Origin: Apis mellifera
Lineage: Eukaryota > Arthropoda > Insecta > Hymenoptera > Apidae
Direction of reading: 5' to 3'
NCBI RefSeq assembly: GCF_003254395.2
Contig: NC_037649.1
Location: forward strand, 1,773,001-1,837,000
DNA: 64,000 nt
Shown: piece after piece, positions 23,690 to 36,215 of the stretch
How the letters are laid out: each line of letters opens with the position of its first letter
How positions within the stretch are numbered: position 1 is the stretch's first letter
Position numbers and translations under genes: made by a program
Notes under the pieces: model-generated
Database searches by the model: none
What the model was told of the DNA's origin: nothing
Seen by the model: only the letters and a program-made list of their open reading frames with translations

Positions 23690-24580
23690 AAACTCGATAC
23701 GTAAAAATCTCACGGGATTTAAAATTCCCGGACTTCCATTTTCCACTAATTTCACGTAAATCAAATTACAAATAATCCATTCAACGCCCGAATAAAACCA
23801 ATAATGACATAATCGTTAAACTTTCACCTTTCGTTCCGTTCCCAAATCTACAATCTGCCCTAATACCCTACCAGAAAAAGATCCAATGGGAAAAAGCTCG
23901 AGGAAAATGCCATACCAGACCTCGCAGAGTACCGCGAAAAAACTGCCTAACGCTTCACCATCACCGTCACCCGTCCCCTCTCCTCCCTCCATCTCTCCCC
24001 CTCTCCCTCCTTCCCCCTCTCCTCATCGTCGTCGAAAACGAGGACGTGTCGTTTCGTGGATCGAAGAAAAACAGAGGCCAAGAATTTCTTGCGGCGAATC
24101 TCCCGCGAATGGCAGAGTTTCGGCCGGTATTCAAACCCCGATTATCCGCCGAAGCAACGATCAACCCTCTCGTGAACGAGACAGGGATACGGACAGGAAA
24201 AGAGAAAGGATGAGGGTAAACTGAGAGGGTGGTTAGCGACGGGATTTATGCGCCTGCATTAATATACAGCGTCGAGAATTTCAATGGCGAGTGAACTGGA
24301 GTGGGAGTGGGAGGAAGAGGGAGAGAGAGAGAGAGATGAATGATGGCGCGAACGGGAAGTGGAAAGGAGAAGGAAGAGGAAAGGACGTTGAAAGGAGGAA
24401 GTGAGACTCGGTTGAAAAGCAAACTCATCGATGATCAATACTTTTGTAGATGTGCATATTTTGCTAATAGGATCAAAATCCTGTGTATGATTGGGGAGGG
24501 TATGTGAATTGATCTGAAGTTGAAGAATTTGGATGTCTTTTGGTGAGAGACAGATAGATTGGGTATATTTTTCCATGGTT
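23690..24580. other. GC-richer island with C/T-rich and GA-rich segments
   Basis: Complex sequence with a C/T-rich stretch at 23955-24020 and a GA-rich stretch at 24298-24400. The 112-codon plus-strand frame at 23886-24224 is a Ser/Pro run followed by an Arg-rich part, which is what this base composition produces. Overlapping frames on the minus strand are equally biased. I do not support a gene here. It is a candidate regulatory or lncRNA region. Confidence 0.35.
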
Positions 24581-26220
24581 AATAATTATGGGTTCTTATT
24601 AAAATTTTGACACATAAATTTGAAATATTTTATTGGCTTTAAATATCTTATTATAATATTTTATAATTAATAAATTTAATTAAGATATTTGTATGGATAT
24701 ATTGTAAAATGTAAACGTATTAATGGGTTTTCATAATGTTTTGCCATATGATATAAAAATTATAATATTTTGCGATAAGAGATATTAAATATATTTACAA
24801 TTGTAATATTGTAAATTGGAAACATTTTGAAAATTATATAATATAAGAATTAAAATCTGTTTTAAATATCTGATTATAATAATTTGCAATAAGAGGTAAA
24901 TATTAGGCATGGTCAATTATGATAAATGAAAAATACATTAACTTAATTTTTGTATTATAATATAATAATTAAGGTATCTACATTTGCATTTATAATATTT
25001 AATGTATAATGTATAATTTATTGTAATATTATAAATTGCACACACATTGATGACTTGTCATAATTTTGTAATATTATGTAAAATTAAAATATTTTGTTAT
25101 TTCATTACGATTATGGAAATGTATACAATTTTTTTTTTTCGTTTTTTTCTTAATACTATGATGGTAGTAATTTAAGTTTAATTTTTATGAAAATTAATAA
25201 AATAAATTTGTATCATATTTGTAGAAATATATAGTAATTCTAATATTTGGAAGATGAAACTATAAAATAATAATTATAGAAATTCATAAATAGAGATAAA
25301 GATATAAAGTTAATAATCACAGTATTGTATTACTTATCATCATAATATTGATGTATGTTCATTCAATTACTAATATTACTTTAAATTATAAATAATATAT
25401 TACAAATATGTATAATATAATATTCTAGAATTTAATTAATTATTATAATAATATTAATTTGATAAATTTTCAAGTTATAGACTATTCCTTTGTTATTTGA
25501 TATCAATAAAATGATTAAATAGTCAAATGTACGATTTATATAATTTGCAAAATATATGTAAAATTTTATTTATTTTTTATTAGACTTATTATTATATAAA
25601 ATATTATATAAAATAATTTTTTTAATAATAATAATTTATAATTTATGAATTACAAAATTTTTCCAATAATATTGATGATAAGATGTAGAAAAGTGATCAT
25701 ATTTTTTGAATGTAATAAAATTCAAACACTAAAAAAAAAAAATCACATTTTACATACATCAATTTAATAGATCTAAATCTCACATCTTTATAGATTATAT
25801 CAAAATCTATACTATATTTTATAATCTATATTATATTCTACTAATATTTTATATAGTAGAAACAATATCACAATTTAATTTAAAATATAACTATTTTAAT
25901 CTTTAGAAACAAAACTAATGATGACTATTAACCAAATTGTAAAAAGAAATATTTTTCATTACTAAATAATTAAATAATAAATATCAATTACATAAATACC
26001 TAAATCAAATAATCCCAATTTAATTATCTATAATTCAATAATTATCAACAATTAAAATATCTAACCTAAATATTAATAAATCCAGAAGAATATCCAGAGA
26101 TTATTAAATAATATGATATATACACAATTAATAAAATTTTCAAACAAATAAAAATATTCCAAGAAAAATTTTCTCTTTCACCTCTCTTTCACTTTCATCT
26201 TAAAAAACAAAAAATCTTAT
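24581..26220. other. AT-rich filler, nothing recognised
   Basis: Very AT-rich sequence without frames or clear repeats. Confidence 0.6.
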
Positions 26221-26518
26221 CTATATATTCAGGCGTATCGACTTATTTTCCAATCAAAAATAATCGTCACACAACATCGACTACATACAGCAGAATATTC
26301 AAATAACTGTCCGGAAGAAACATTTTCCATCTAGGAATGGATCGAACGAATCCCGATCCGATTTTATATATTGATAATGGACAATTATAAATTGATGAAC
26401 GTGCCCGTACACCGCTTTTTCAACGACGACTCAATAACTGGCTTATGGCTAAATCCGAGCAAAGCCTGGACCGGCGAAAAAATTCAATTACGATCACTCT
26501 GCGCGAGTCAGATAGCCA

Positions 26519-26532
26519 GCGCCATCTAGTTG
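26519..26532 (-). promoter_or_regulatory. CTCF-like site
   Basis: On the minus strand the bases read CAACTAGATGGCGC. This matches 13 of 14 positions of the CTCF core CCASYAGRKGGCRS, the exception being A for C at position 2. The AGATGGCGC core is the form preferred by insect CTCF. Function is inferred from the motif only. Confidence 0.4.
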
Positions 26533-26548
26533 GCCTCGCCCGCCAACT

Positions 26549-26573
26549 AAAAAAAAAAAAAAAAAAAAAAAAA
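26549..26573 (+). repeat. Homopolymer A tract (25 bp)
   Basis: An uninterrupted run of 25 A between complex sequences, followed 185 bp later by a second A-rich run with GAAA repeats. Confidence 0.95.
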
Positions 26574-26880
26574 GGCATCCGATCGAGGGATCGATCGTGG
26601 AAGGGTCGAAAATTTTGTAGGCGTGCATTTTTCGATATTGTTCGGTGGGGATCGAAATTTTGTTCGAAAAAAATTCTGTCGAAGTCAACCGTGTTCGTTT
26701 TTCCCCCTCGTGGATTGACGAGGAAGAAGAATGGAAGTATTTTTTCGAAAAAAAAAAAAAAGAAAGAAAGAAAGAAAGAAAGAAAATAGGAAGAGTGGCG
26801 TTTGTCGAAGAGAAATGTTTGCATGAATCGAAATAGGGAATTCGATTTGAGTTGGTATTGTTTAAAAAATTTGTCCAAGT

Positions 26881-27720
26881 TTTTGTTTTGTTTGTTTTGT
26901 GTTTAGGATTTGTTTGGGAATTTGGAAAGTTTTAATTGATTGGAATACGGTGTGTTTATTTTACTTTTTTTTTTGTTGTTGTTTATTTAATTAAATGTAT
27001 AGAACGATAAAATGTACTCGAAAAAAAATATGAAAAATAATTCGTCATATTAAATTCAAATAAATAAAATATTGTGATCAATTTAGAAAATATATATCAT
27101 TTTTTATTAAAATAAAAAGAAGCAAATATAACATAAAAAAATATAATATTGTTATATAAAACGAATGAGATTTAAAAATGATTTTTCGTATTTTCTCTTT
27201 AATTTTTAAAATATTTATTCTAAAACAATATGTCAAAAAATTTAGGAAAATAAAATTAAGAAAAAATACCAATCAAAAGTTTAAAATCATTTGTGAAGAA
27301 TCTTGATTTTTGTAATGCTAATTTTTAATTAATAAAAGTTCTATTTAACTACAATTAAAAAATTTCAAATTTTTGTTCAATACTGTACACAAAATAATTA
27401 TTTTCTATAGTCATTTTCTTTTTACTATTTTAATAGTATAATAAATAACACAAAAAATAATATTTTATCTTATTCTATGTTAAATCAATTATAACTAAAA
27501 AAATCTAACAAGAAAACTTAATTTAACTTAAAAAACTTGAGAAAGAAACAAATTCCACATATTAATTGCAACTTTTAAAAACCAATATTTTAATAATATT
27601 ATACTAATAACTATAATAAGATATTATCACAATAAAATAGTTCAATACTCAAATATAATATTAAGATACCATCGTATATCGAAAAATCTAAGAAAAAGAA
27701 ATCAATAGAAAGGATTCAAA
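26881..27720. other. AT-rich filler, nothing recognised
   Basis: AT-rich sequence. The 64-codon minus-strand frame at 27078-27272 is Ile/Phe/Leu-rich and is attributed to composition. Confidence 0.55.
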
Positions 27721-27800
27721 GAAAAACAACTTACTACTACTCGAAGAAGTATTTGCTCGAATTCATTTTACGAAACTCATTCATCAAAAATTTATTCATC

Positions 27801-27814
27801 GCAAGAGATGGCGC
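27801..27814 (+). promoter_or_regulatory. Weak CTCF-like site
   Basis: GCAAGAGATGGCGC matches 11 of 14 positions of CCASYAGRKGGCRS, with the AGATGGCGC core intact. It lies next to the candidate exon below. Motif evidence only. Confidence 0.22.
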
Positions 27815-27862
27815 CACGAGCCATGATTCCATCTCTATAGTAGCTAAAAGGCATGAAATTAC

Positions 27863-28077
27863 CGCCTCTCTCGAATCTCATTGAAAGGACAGCTCGTAAA
27901 CGGACAGATTCCAGTGGTTAGATCGCAGTCAAAGACGGAGGGTGGTTTCGCTAAGAGGTCGACAGGGGTGGCAGAGTGACATAATAGCTTGCTCAGGATC
28001 CACTTGTGGTCAGTAATCGGATTGGCAGGATCGACTTGGCCTATAGCATGATGATCGACGTATGGCATTCCTCCAGA
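27863..28077 (-). other. Candidate isolated coding exon, product unknown
   Basis: On the minus strand an open frame of about 71 codons runs exactly between a TAG (28078-28080), whose AG could be a 3' splice site, and a GTAATT (beginning at 27862, read leftward) that could be a 5' splice site. The peptide is not low-complexity. It begins MPYVDHHAIGQVDPANPITD after three residues, and has a C-terminal group of cysteines in VFDCDLTTGICPFTSCPFNE. I do not recognise a family. Against a real exon: the sequence before the AG is purine-rich and has no good polypyrimidine tract, and no partner exon is visible. It may be a noncoding element open by chance. Confidence 0.22.
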
Positions 28078-28084
28078 CTAAATT

Positions 28085-28745
28085 TATTCTCACGAGGAAC
28101 CCTTTTTTGTCCATCTTTTTCGCCCTTCTTCTTCTTTTTCTTCTTTTTTCTCTATCTCTTCTTATTCTTCTTCTTTTTCTTTTATTTTTTTTTCATTTTT
28201 CTTCCTTTTTTTTCTTCTTTTTCTTCTTCTTCTTCTTTTATTTCTTCTGATTCTTCTTCTTCTTCTTTTATTTCTTCTGATTCTTCTTCTTCTTCTTTTA
28301 TTTCTTCTGATTCTTTTTCGTTCTTCTTTCTTTTCTTTTTCTATTTTTCTTTTTTTAATTCTTTTTCATCCTTTTTCTTTCTCTTCTTTTTCTATTTCTT
28401 TTTTTAATTCTTCATCCTTTTTCTTTCTTTCTTTTCTTCTTCTTCTTTTATTTCTTCTGATTCTTCTTCATTCTTCTTTCTTTTCTTTTTCTATTTTTTT
28501 TTTAATTCTTCATCCTTTTCCTTTCTTTCTTTTTTTTCTTCTTTTATTTTTTCTGATTTTTCTTCGCATTTTTCTCCCTTCTCTTTTTCTGATTCTTTTT
28601 CTTTCTCTCTCTTTTTTTCTTCTTTTATTTCTTCTGATATTTCTTCTTCATGTTTTTTTTCTTTTTCACTTTTCTTTTGTCTTCTTTCTCTATTTTTTTC
28701 TCATTGTTCTTTTTCACTCTTTTTCCTCTTCTTTGCTGCTTTTTC
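28085..28745. repeat. Polypyrimidine tract with TTC repeats
   Basis: About 650 bp consist almost only of T and C on the plus strand, built from TTCTT, TTTTCTTT and CTTCTTC words. It contains an exact minisatellite (28221-28310, listed separately). Longer stretches duplicate around TTTTTAATTCTTCATCCTTT, near 28400 and 28500. The plus-strand frames at 28006-28407 and 28062-28250 are Ser/Phe runs made by this composition. Such mirror-type purine/pyrimidine tracts can form triplex DNA, which is known chemistry and not something observed here. Confidence 0.9.
28221..28310. repeat. 30-bp minisatellite, three exact units
   Basis: Three head-to-tail identical units occupy 28221-28250, 28251-28280 and 28281-28310. 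Each contains TCTTCTTTTATTTCTTCTGA. A fourth, isolated copy with a changed start lies at 28431-28460. Confidence 0.95.
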
Positions 28746-29000
28746 CCTTTTTTTGTCTTATTTCTCACATTACTCGGACTGTTCATAGATTAATTCCAAA
28801 ATGTGTTGCCTCGATCCTGTCGAGAACCGGTAATTCACGGAGGATTTATGGGCCGATTTCAAAGGCAACCATAAACCAATCCGTATATTTTAGCCGTTTG
28901 CTACCACACCAACTAAACTTATTTCCTACGGGAAATTGAGCGTGGTTTAAGTGTACGTAAATCACGCGTTACTCAACGATACTAGCCAGTACACGTCTTT
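28746..29000. other. GC-richer island flanked by pyrimidine runs
   Basis: About 230 bp of complex sequence (for example GATCCTGTCGAGAACCGG and GTAAATCACGCGTTACTC) between the polypyrimidine tract and a T-run at 28999-29014. A 68-codon plus-strand frame (28733-28939) is not recognisable. Candidate noncoding element. Confidence 0.3.
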
Positions 29001-29044
29001 TTTTTTTTTTTTTGCGCATTTTTCTTTCTTTTTATTTTATATCG

Positions 29045-29460
29045 GTACGTGGTTTTTTGCCCTGATTACTTTTTTCACTAAAAGAATTTTGCTGTTTTGA
29101 ATTTGTGAAGTTCGTCGATTAATTTAACTCGGTTCGATATATTTAATTTAATTGAAAGACTTCCGTTCTTCTTTTATTTTTTATTTTTTAAATGTTTGCA
29201 TGTTTTTCGTGGCCATTGTTTTTTTTAACTAAAAAAAACAATTCTTTTTGCCGATACTTCGCAGTTTTGAGTTTAAAGCTGTGGAAGCTCGTCAATCGAT
29301 TTAACTTAGTTCGAGGTATATTTTAATTGCCATAAAAGACTTTTATTTTTTTTTTTTTTTGACTGAAAAATATTTTATAGTTTATTTTATAGTTTCGAAC
29401 TTGTCAATTAAATTAATTCAATTGGATATTTAATATAATTGTCATGAAAGATTTTTTTTT
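29045..29460. repeat. Degenerate tandem array, about three units
   Basis: The phrase GTCGATTAATTTAACTCGG, then ATATTTAATTTAATTG and AAAGACTT, recurs as GTCAATCGATTTAACTTAG... and GTCAATTAAATTAATTCAA.... Anchors lie near 29113, 29289 and 29400. The preceding part (ACTAAAAgAATTTTGC, then GTTTTGAaTTTGTGAAG) also repeats. Units are 110-175 bp and well diverged. Confidence 0.6.
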
Positions 29461-30060
29461 CTTTTTTTATCCACTTAAATGAGAATATTTTTTCAATTCA
29501 ATATTAAAATCAGTTCTTTCTTTTTTTTTTTTTAATAATTTTTAATAATTTAATTTAATTTGTCGAAGACTTTTCTGTCTTTTTTGGAGAATGTTTTTTT
29601 TTTGCTTTTTGGCTTAAAAATTTTTTATAATTATAATTTTTTTAACATAAGTTTTTATTAAATATCTCTCTCTTCTTTAATTCTTCTTTTTCTATTTTTT
29701 TCACAAAATTTAAGAACAAGGATATATTATATACCAAAACTAGCAGTTTGTATATTTAAATACATTATTTGTTAATCTAATCTAAATGTAAAGTATAAAT
29801 ATAAATAATTATAACAATATGACAAAATTAGAATTAAATATGTCAATTATATTTTATATTAATTTCTCATTCTAGATATATTTACATATCGCTTATTACA
29901 TTATTCAAATAAACATAAACTAATTTTTAACAATATATCAAACACAATAAAATTATCACAATAATGAAAAAATACTAAATTGCTGTAAATAAGTCACGTC
30001 ATCAAAAACTACATAATCCGATAAATATCAATTTCGAATTTTCATTATTTCCGTAAAATT
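29461..30060. other. AT-rich filler with T-runs
   Basis: AT-rich, T-run-rich sequence. Nothing recognised. Confidence 0.55.
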
Positions 30061-30400
30061 AATCGAAAGAGATAATTAGGCTCCAATTACACGATCCCCG
30101 TCACAATCCACTCCATAATAAATTGTCGAAAATGATGGCCGGCTTTATTGGATATATCAGCGTTGCCTGCGCCCTGACAGATAACAACCAACAGCTGTAT
30201 GCCTACGCCTCTGTATACACCCATAGAACCGCGTTAATTGTTCATTAATATCGCGATTCGCGCAACCGAATGTTTGTCATAGGGATTAGATTATCTTTGT
30301 TCGTGTTCACGTGTTGGTACGATCGGTCATCTCCAAGTATCCAACTCGTTCTATTCATTACATCTAAAAAAAAAAAAAAAAAAAAAATTGTATGCACGTC
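30061..30400. other. GC-richer island ending in an A22 tract
   Basis: Complex sequence including GATGGCCGGCTTTATTGG and AACAACCAACAGCTGTATGCC (E-box CAGCTG). It ends near a 22-A run at 30366-30387. The 73-codon minus-strand frame at 30245-30466 runs through the A tract (poly-Phe) and is not supported. Candidate regulatory element. Confidence 0.33.
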
Positions 30401-33400
30401 AAATTGTAAAGAAGAAGTATTTCGATATTTTTGATAAAAAAAAAAAAGTGAAACTTCATTTATCAATTCTCAATATTTAATTCAAAAAACAAAATTTAAA
30501 TCTGGAATATGCATTAATTTATGGACGTCTCATAACATGATAGATAAGCATCAATCTTTTGTCTTCATTTTAGTTTTTAAAATCAATCCTTTTAAGAGGT
30601 TCTACGATTTTATATTCTTGGGTTTAAATTTTTCTTTTCTTGTATAAAGGATTTTTAATGAAAATACTTTCCATATCAGTATCAGTGTGTATTTTTAAAA
30701 TATTATATAACATCAAAATTATTTGATTAATAATAGCTTTAAAATTTAGAAAGAGGAAAATAAATAAATAAAATAAATATCATATGTTTTATCTCAATAA
30801 CTTATCTCATTATGAATTTTTTGAGTTAACTATATATATTTAAAAAATTAGATAGATGAATCTGAATTTCAATTATTTGAATAAAGGATCATAAGTAATG
30901 GAAATTAATATTATATTAATGATTATATTATATTATATAATTAATTTCATATAAATAATATTTTATCATATATCATTTATATATCATTTATATATTAATT
31001 CTTAATTAATGATTATTCGATTAATTGCTTAAGAAAAAAAATAAAAATAAAAAATAGAATAAATTTAATTTTTTTCTTTTAATTTTGACAAAAATAATAA
31101 AACTATTTTCTCCAACTTCTCTTCAAAATTTCTTTTAACGATGAAATAAATACTTTAAAACGAAAATAAGAATTGTTATTAAAATTAAAAGAAATTATAT
31201 TTAGAAACAATTATCAAAAAAATAGAATATAAATATGAATGAAAAATCACATATTAAAAACCAAATATAAAATATTCAAAACGCCTTCAATATTTTTGGG
31301 ATCAACTGTAGTTCTATTCGTGTATTTTTTTCTTCTTTTTTTTCCGCCATTCTACTCCGCGTTTTATTTTTCTCTTTCCTATGATTTTTCATCGAGAAAT
31401 GTATAGGTTACATGTCCAAATCGATTTCTATAACTAGCGTTTTTAAGTGATATTCGGTGTTCACAGTTGGAAATCTGTTTCTGTCATTCGAGATTGGATT
31501 GTATAGCAATGATTCAGAAAATTGTGATTTTTTCTTTTATATATATATACTTTTCATTATTATTATCGAAACAGTTAATTTTATTCATATTTTCTGCATT
31601 TAGAATTTTTAGAAAATGCTTTTGGAAAATTTAACATTATTTCATAGACCAAAATAATTTATATGTATTATAAATTATTATAATATATATTAATAATTTA
31701 TCTAATAATATATTTGAATGGGTCATAATTTGGTTATAATTTGGTTTTGTATTTTGCTTTATTGTTTTAGTATTTCCAAATCTCGAAAATTTTTTGAATG
31801 AAAATTATGTGCTCACAGAATGTGACTACATTTGAATGCATTTGAATTATACAAGGAATGGTATGCTCAAATTTGTACATGATAGTTATATGAGTAATTA
31901 AGAGTGACCAGCCATGTTTTAATGGTATACTAATGAATTATTAATTATCGTAAAAAATTAAATATTTTTAAATTGTTTTAAAATTATTGTAAAAAGATTG
32001 ACATATAAATTGTCAAAATTTATATATTTAAATATAAATTTTATATACATTTAAAATAATATTATAATATAATAAATTTAAAATAAATTTAAAATTTATA
32101 TAAATTTTATAACCGTTTATCAATATCTCTAAATACTCTTAATTTTTAATTAAAATATAATGATCAATAAAAGATATAACAATAATTAATAACATAAAAT
32201 ATAATTATTAATAAAAAACTTGATAAGAACTATAAAAAATTTTTCTAAAAACAAATATTATTTGTATAATATTATTCGTACAATTATTAATATATTTTAA
32301 CAATTGCAATATAGATTTTTTTTTATCGAAATTTAATTCTCTAATAAAATCTTTCTTCAATTATAAATTTTCTCAAATTGTAAATTCTGTGTATGCTTAT
32401 TTATTGTGTATTATTTTTCCATTGCATCTTTCAATTAATAATTCATTTTAAATAAAAATAAATAAATGTTGTTACAATTATGAAATTAAATTATTACTCA
32501 AATAAATGATGCAATGATGCGATAAAATTAAATGATATAAAATTTTCTATCATAAATTGTTTTTGAGAATTACAAACTAATATAATAATTATAGATTAAT
32601 AGAATCCTATATTCCTATATGAATAAATGTACAATTTCCTAGTGATATTATAATGAGTTAAAATGTTTTAAATTATATAATTAACCGATAATAAACTCCA
32701 TTGAATTGAGCTACGTAACTTCATCAACGAAATTATGTAATAAGTTCCTAATAACATTTATTGCATCGTGTTTGTCGAACTAATTTAAGAATCACGTTAA
32801 ACTATGCGAATTTAGACTGATATTTTAGATGTATTTAATGATATTTATTGAAAGGAATAATATTAAAAAGTAATCAAAAGCGAAGTATATTTTTATAAAA
32901 TTTTTGCATTTAAAGCATAATCAATAATATTGAAAAATATTGTTTGTAAAATTTTTAAATGAACAAAAAATTTTATATCGCAGATTATTGCATATGTAAG
33001 AAAAGTATCAAATTCTCAAGTACAGAAGATAATAATTGATACTGAATGTAAAAAAAATATATACTAAAACTAAAATTTTTAAAGGGACAATATTTTGATT
33101 ATCAAAATTCATCAAATTAATATTAACAAAGTAATTTGAAAATTATGATATAAAAAATCAATAAAGAAAGATGATGATTCTAGGTGAAAAAATAAATTGA
33201 AAATATGGAACGATAATTTTTAATATGATGCTTAATACGTTTTCGAGATAATCGATTACGAAATTTTATGCACGTGCATTTAAGAGATAAAATCACAAAC
33301 AATTTCTTCACACTTATTAATAATTCAAAATCGAATTTAATAAAAATGATGAAAGAATTATAACTACGAATCATTTACACGTTAAAAGAAACGGAATTTT

Positions 33401-33599
33401 GAACAGAATTTTAACATAAAATTTTATAATCGATTTTCTCAAAAACAAAATCTTCGACATGGAAAAATGTCATTTCACATTTTCGACTCATTTTTCCACG
33501 AAGAGTCTCTCTCTTTTCATTTATATTTTCAATAGTAAATATATCAGAGCTAAATTTTTTGAAATTAAAAGAATAGAACAATAAAAGAATTTTATTTTA
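30401..33599. other. AT-rich filler with one weak island
   Basis: Long AT-rich stretch. A modestly more complex patch lies at 31270-31510. There is no frame, repeat array or motif I would support. Confidence 0.55.
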
Positions 33600-34060
33600 A
33601 GAAAAAAATAGCAAAATTATCCAAATTCAAATCTTCGATACCAAAAAATAAAGAAATGAAAAGGAAACACTTCTAATGACAATTCTAATGAAAAATATAA
33701 GACAATAATTCCGTGATGCGAAAATAAATATGATTGGTTGATATAGATCGATGAAGTAAACGAAAATCCCCGAAAATAAATGGTATTACGTGCATGCGGC
33801 GTTTGTAGGAGCAATTTGAAAAATGAAAGGCAGCCGATTGCGGTGTTTCTTTGCATTTGGTTAATGGAACTCGTGTGTATACACGTGAAAAACTTTGATC
33901 ATAAAATTGAATTTAAAAATACTATCGCGTGATCGTGAAATTAATTGTACAAACTGGTCCCTTATCCAAACTCTGGTATGCTTTATTTAATGGCTCGAAA
34001 TTGAACGTACCTTTTATCAATGATTGATTAACGAAATGATTGATTTCGACGAAAAGTAAC
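33600..34060. other. Weak GC-richer island
   Basis: Mixed sequence with CGTGCATGCGGCGTTTGTAGG at about 33790. A 79-codon minus-strand frame (33617-33856) is Phe/Ser/Tyr-rich with no recognisable domain. Candidate noncoding element. Confidence 0.27.
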
Positions 34061-34432
34061 TCATTGATGAAATAGTAAATTAATCAGTTAATCAATTAGC
34101 TACCAATTCTTGTTAATATTACATATTGTATTGTATTTTTGTTTGACAAATTTCTTCGTTCTCTTTTGTTGTTAGATTTGTATTAAGTGACTTCCATTTT
34201 GTTTTGAGATTCTAATTTTAATAAAGAAAGAAAAATAATATTTGTGTTTATTTTTAATTCAATGGACACATTTATAGAAATAAAATGTTATGCATTTTAT
34301 GCATATTTGTATTTAAATTTTATAAATAAACGCATAGAAATCTGTAATTATTAATTTATAAAGTTTCTTGTTTAAAAAATACAAAAAAAATTTCTAAATT
34401 TTTAAATTTAATTTTTGGTATATTTTGGTTGG

Positions 34433-34475
34433 ATACTTGGCTGGTTGCCTGTTTACAGGCACGACTTGAACAAAA
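34433..34475. repeat. Dispersed palindromic module, copy B
   Basis: The sequence ATACTTGGCTGGTTGCCT is shared exactly with copy A at 18558. It is followed by GTTTACAGGCACGACTTGAA, so the stem here is GCCTG/CAGGC with loop TTTA. The stem is kept although loop and stem ends changed. Upstream 50 bp also show faint similarity to copy A (AAATTTCTAAA). Identity unknown. Confidence 0.6.
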
Positions 34476-36215
34476 TTAAAAATATATTATAAAATTTAAA
34501 TGGGTGAACATTGTTCATAAGTGTTATAAATTTATTCATGAAGCAGATTTTTAATCATTTTTGAAGATATTTCATCTTTTCAATTAAAATGCTCTGTTCC
34601 AAGCATATAAATTTATAATATATTTTTTCTGTATTTTCAGAAATCTTGACATTTAAAAATTAATAAAACATAATTCCCTAATAATTTAAATCTTTTCCAA
34701 TTTCATATAATTCAAATTTAAAGAATATCTTCTCCAAAACGAGATGAAAAAGTAATTCATTTAACATGGATAAAAAATGATATATAAAAATTGAATACTA
34801 AAGATAATATTTATTTTAAGAAAAATATAAATCATTTGGAAGAAGTTATTGAATAGAAATAAAATTACTAATAAAAAATAAATAAAAATTAATAATTTAT
34901 TAATAATTAATAATAAAATTAATAATAAAAATAATTTATTTAACTTGTAATACTTATAATTCAGAAATTAAATTAAATTATCATTAAAATTACTATATTT
35001 ACTTAAAGTGAAATCATAATAAATTGAAACTATAACACATTCGATAGACGGAAAATTACAAAACGATCTCATTAATGTTAAAATTTATATTGTATAATAT
35101 TATATTGATTTCAAGAGTGGAGGAAATGTAAATGGCTCAAGATAAATCAGAATTGATCTCTTTATTGAATCGACGTGACTGTATAATTCAGTTTATAAAT
35201 TAATTTGTGTAAATGCACCGAATGTTGCACGTGATTAATTCAAATTCAATCGTTCGATATATAAACTTCAAACCTATGTGTTAACAACTACGAGTACATT
35301 GGATAAATCAGAATTCTGTTATAAATTGCACAATTTGTAATTAAGTTACGTGAAATTTGTATTTTATACTATAATTTTATTACAAATATTATTCAGAAAT
35401 TTATTTATTCATTAAATTGTAATACGTATAATCACAGGTAATAAAATTGCGATGAGATAATTTTTGAAACGACAAGAAGCGAATTTTTATGCAAAATAAA
35501 ATTTTCACGAAAAAACGAAATTTTAAATATTAAATTTTCTTTCCCAAATATTATAATATTATAATATTATATTTTGGATATTTCATATTTTTTTACACGT
35601 CATTGATCTGTAAATTTTTGTATAAATCTTCAATCTAATGATGAAACAAGATTTTAAATTATCTTATTTTATTTAAGGAAAAAAATATAACAATATTTTA
35701 AATTGAATATAAATGCCATTCTGATTTTTATATCTAATATTCCATTTAAAAGATAAAGTAGCCTTTAAATTATGATTTGAAAATATTGATTAAGATATTT
35801 TTCCTTTCTATGATCATATTCTATATAAAAAAGTAATAAAAGTGATTTTTTATTGTTTTATTTACTATTTTATTATTATTTTATCTGAATAATATAAAAT
35901 CTAATATATATTCATATACTCTAAAATATAATATACACTCATTTTTTGATTTTTATAAATATTTTCTGATCGAAAAACAAAAAATTTATTTCTTTCTTTG
36001 TATTTTTTAAATATACATTTTCAAGAAACTTTATAATATAATGTAAAATATTGCGTAAAATTTTAAATTTTATTATTTGAAATAATCGAACATTTGATAA
36101 ACGAATAATTTATTCAATATATATAATTTAATTCAACACAACAATTTAAAAACAATTTACTCCTCAAAAAACAAAAATTTTTATTTCTTCTCTTTCACTC
36201 GCAATAATTATCCTT
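34476..36215. other. AT-rich filler, nothing recognised
   Basis: Very AT-rich, with AATAATTTATTAATAA-type low complexity at 34860-34940. Confidence 0.6.

Larger units (their letters stand above)
26221..26880. other. GC-richer island split by an A25 tract
   Basis: Complex sequence on both sides of a 25-A run (26549-26573). A GAAA microsatellite follows at about 26758-26784. Frames on both strands here (152 codons minus, 114 codons plus) run through poly-Phe or poly-Lys produced by these tracts and are not genes. The abrupt A-run directly after complex sequence could be the tail of a very old retroposed copy on the plus strand, but I recognise no head and see no flanking duplication. Confidence 0.4.

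Noticed and set aside
23886..24224. 112-codon Ser/Pro then Arg-rich frame
   Set aside because: Low-complexity product of a C/T-rich then GA-rich segment. A minus-strand frame overlaps it.
26420..26878. 152-codon minus-strand frame and 114-codon plus-strand frame over the same bases
   Set aside because: Both read through homopolymer tracts (poly-Phe or poly-Lys). Two opposing frames of similar length point to composition and not coding.
28006..28407. 133-codon plus-strand frame with SSSSFISSDS repeats
   Set aside because: It is a translation of the TTC-rich minisatellite and polypyrimidine tract.
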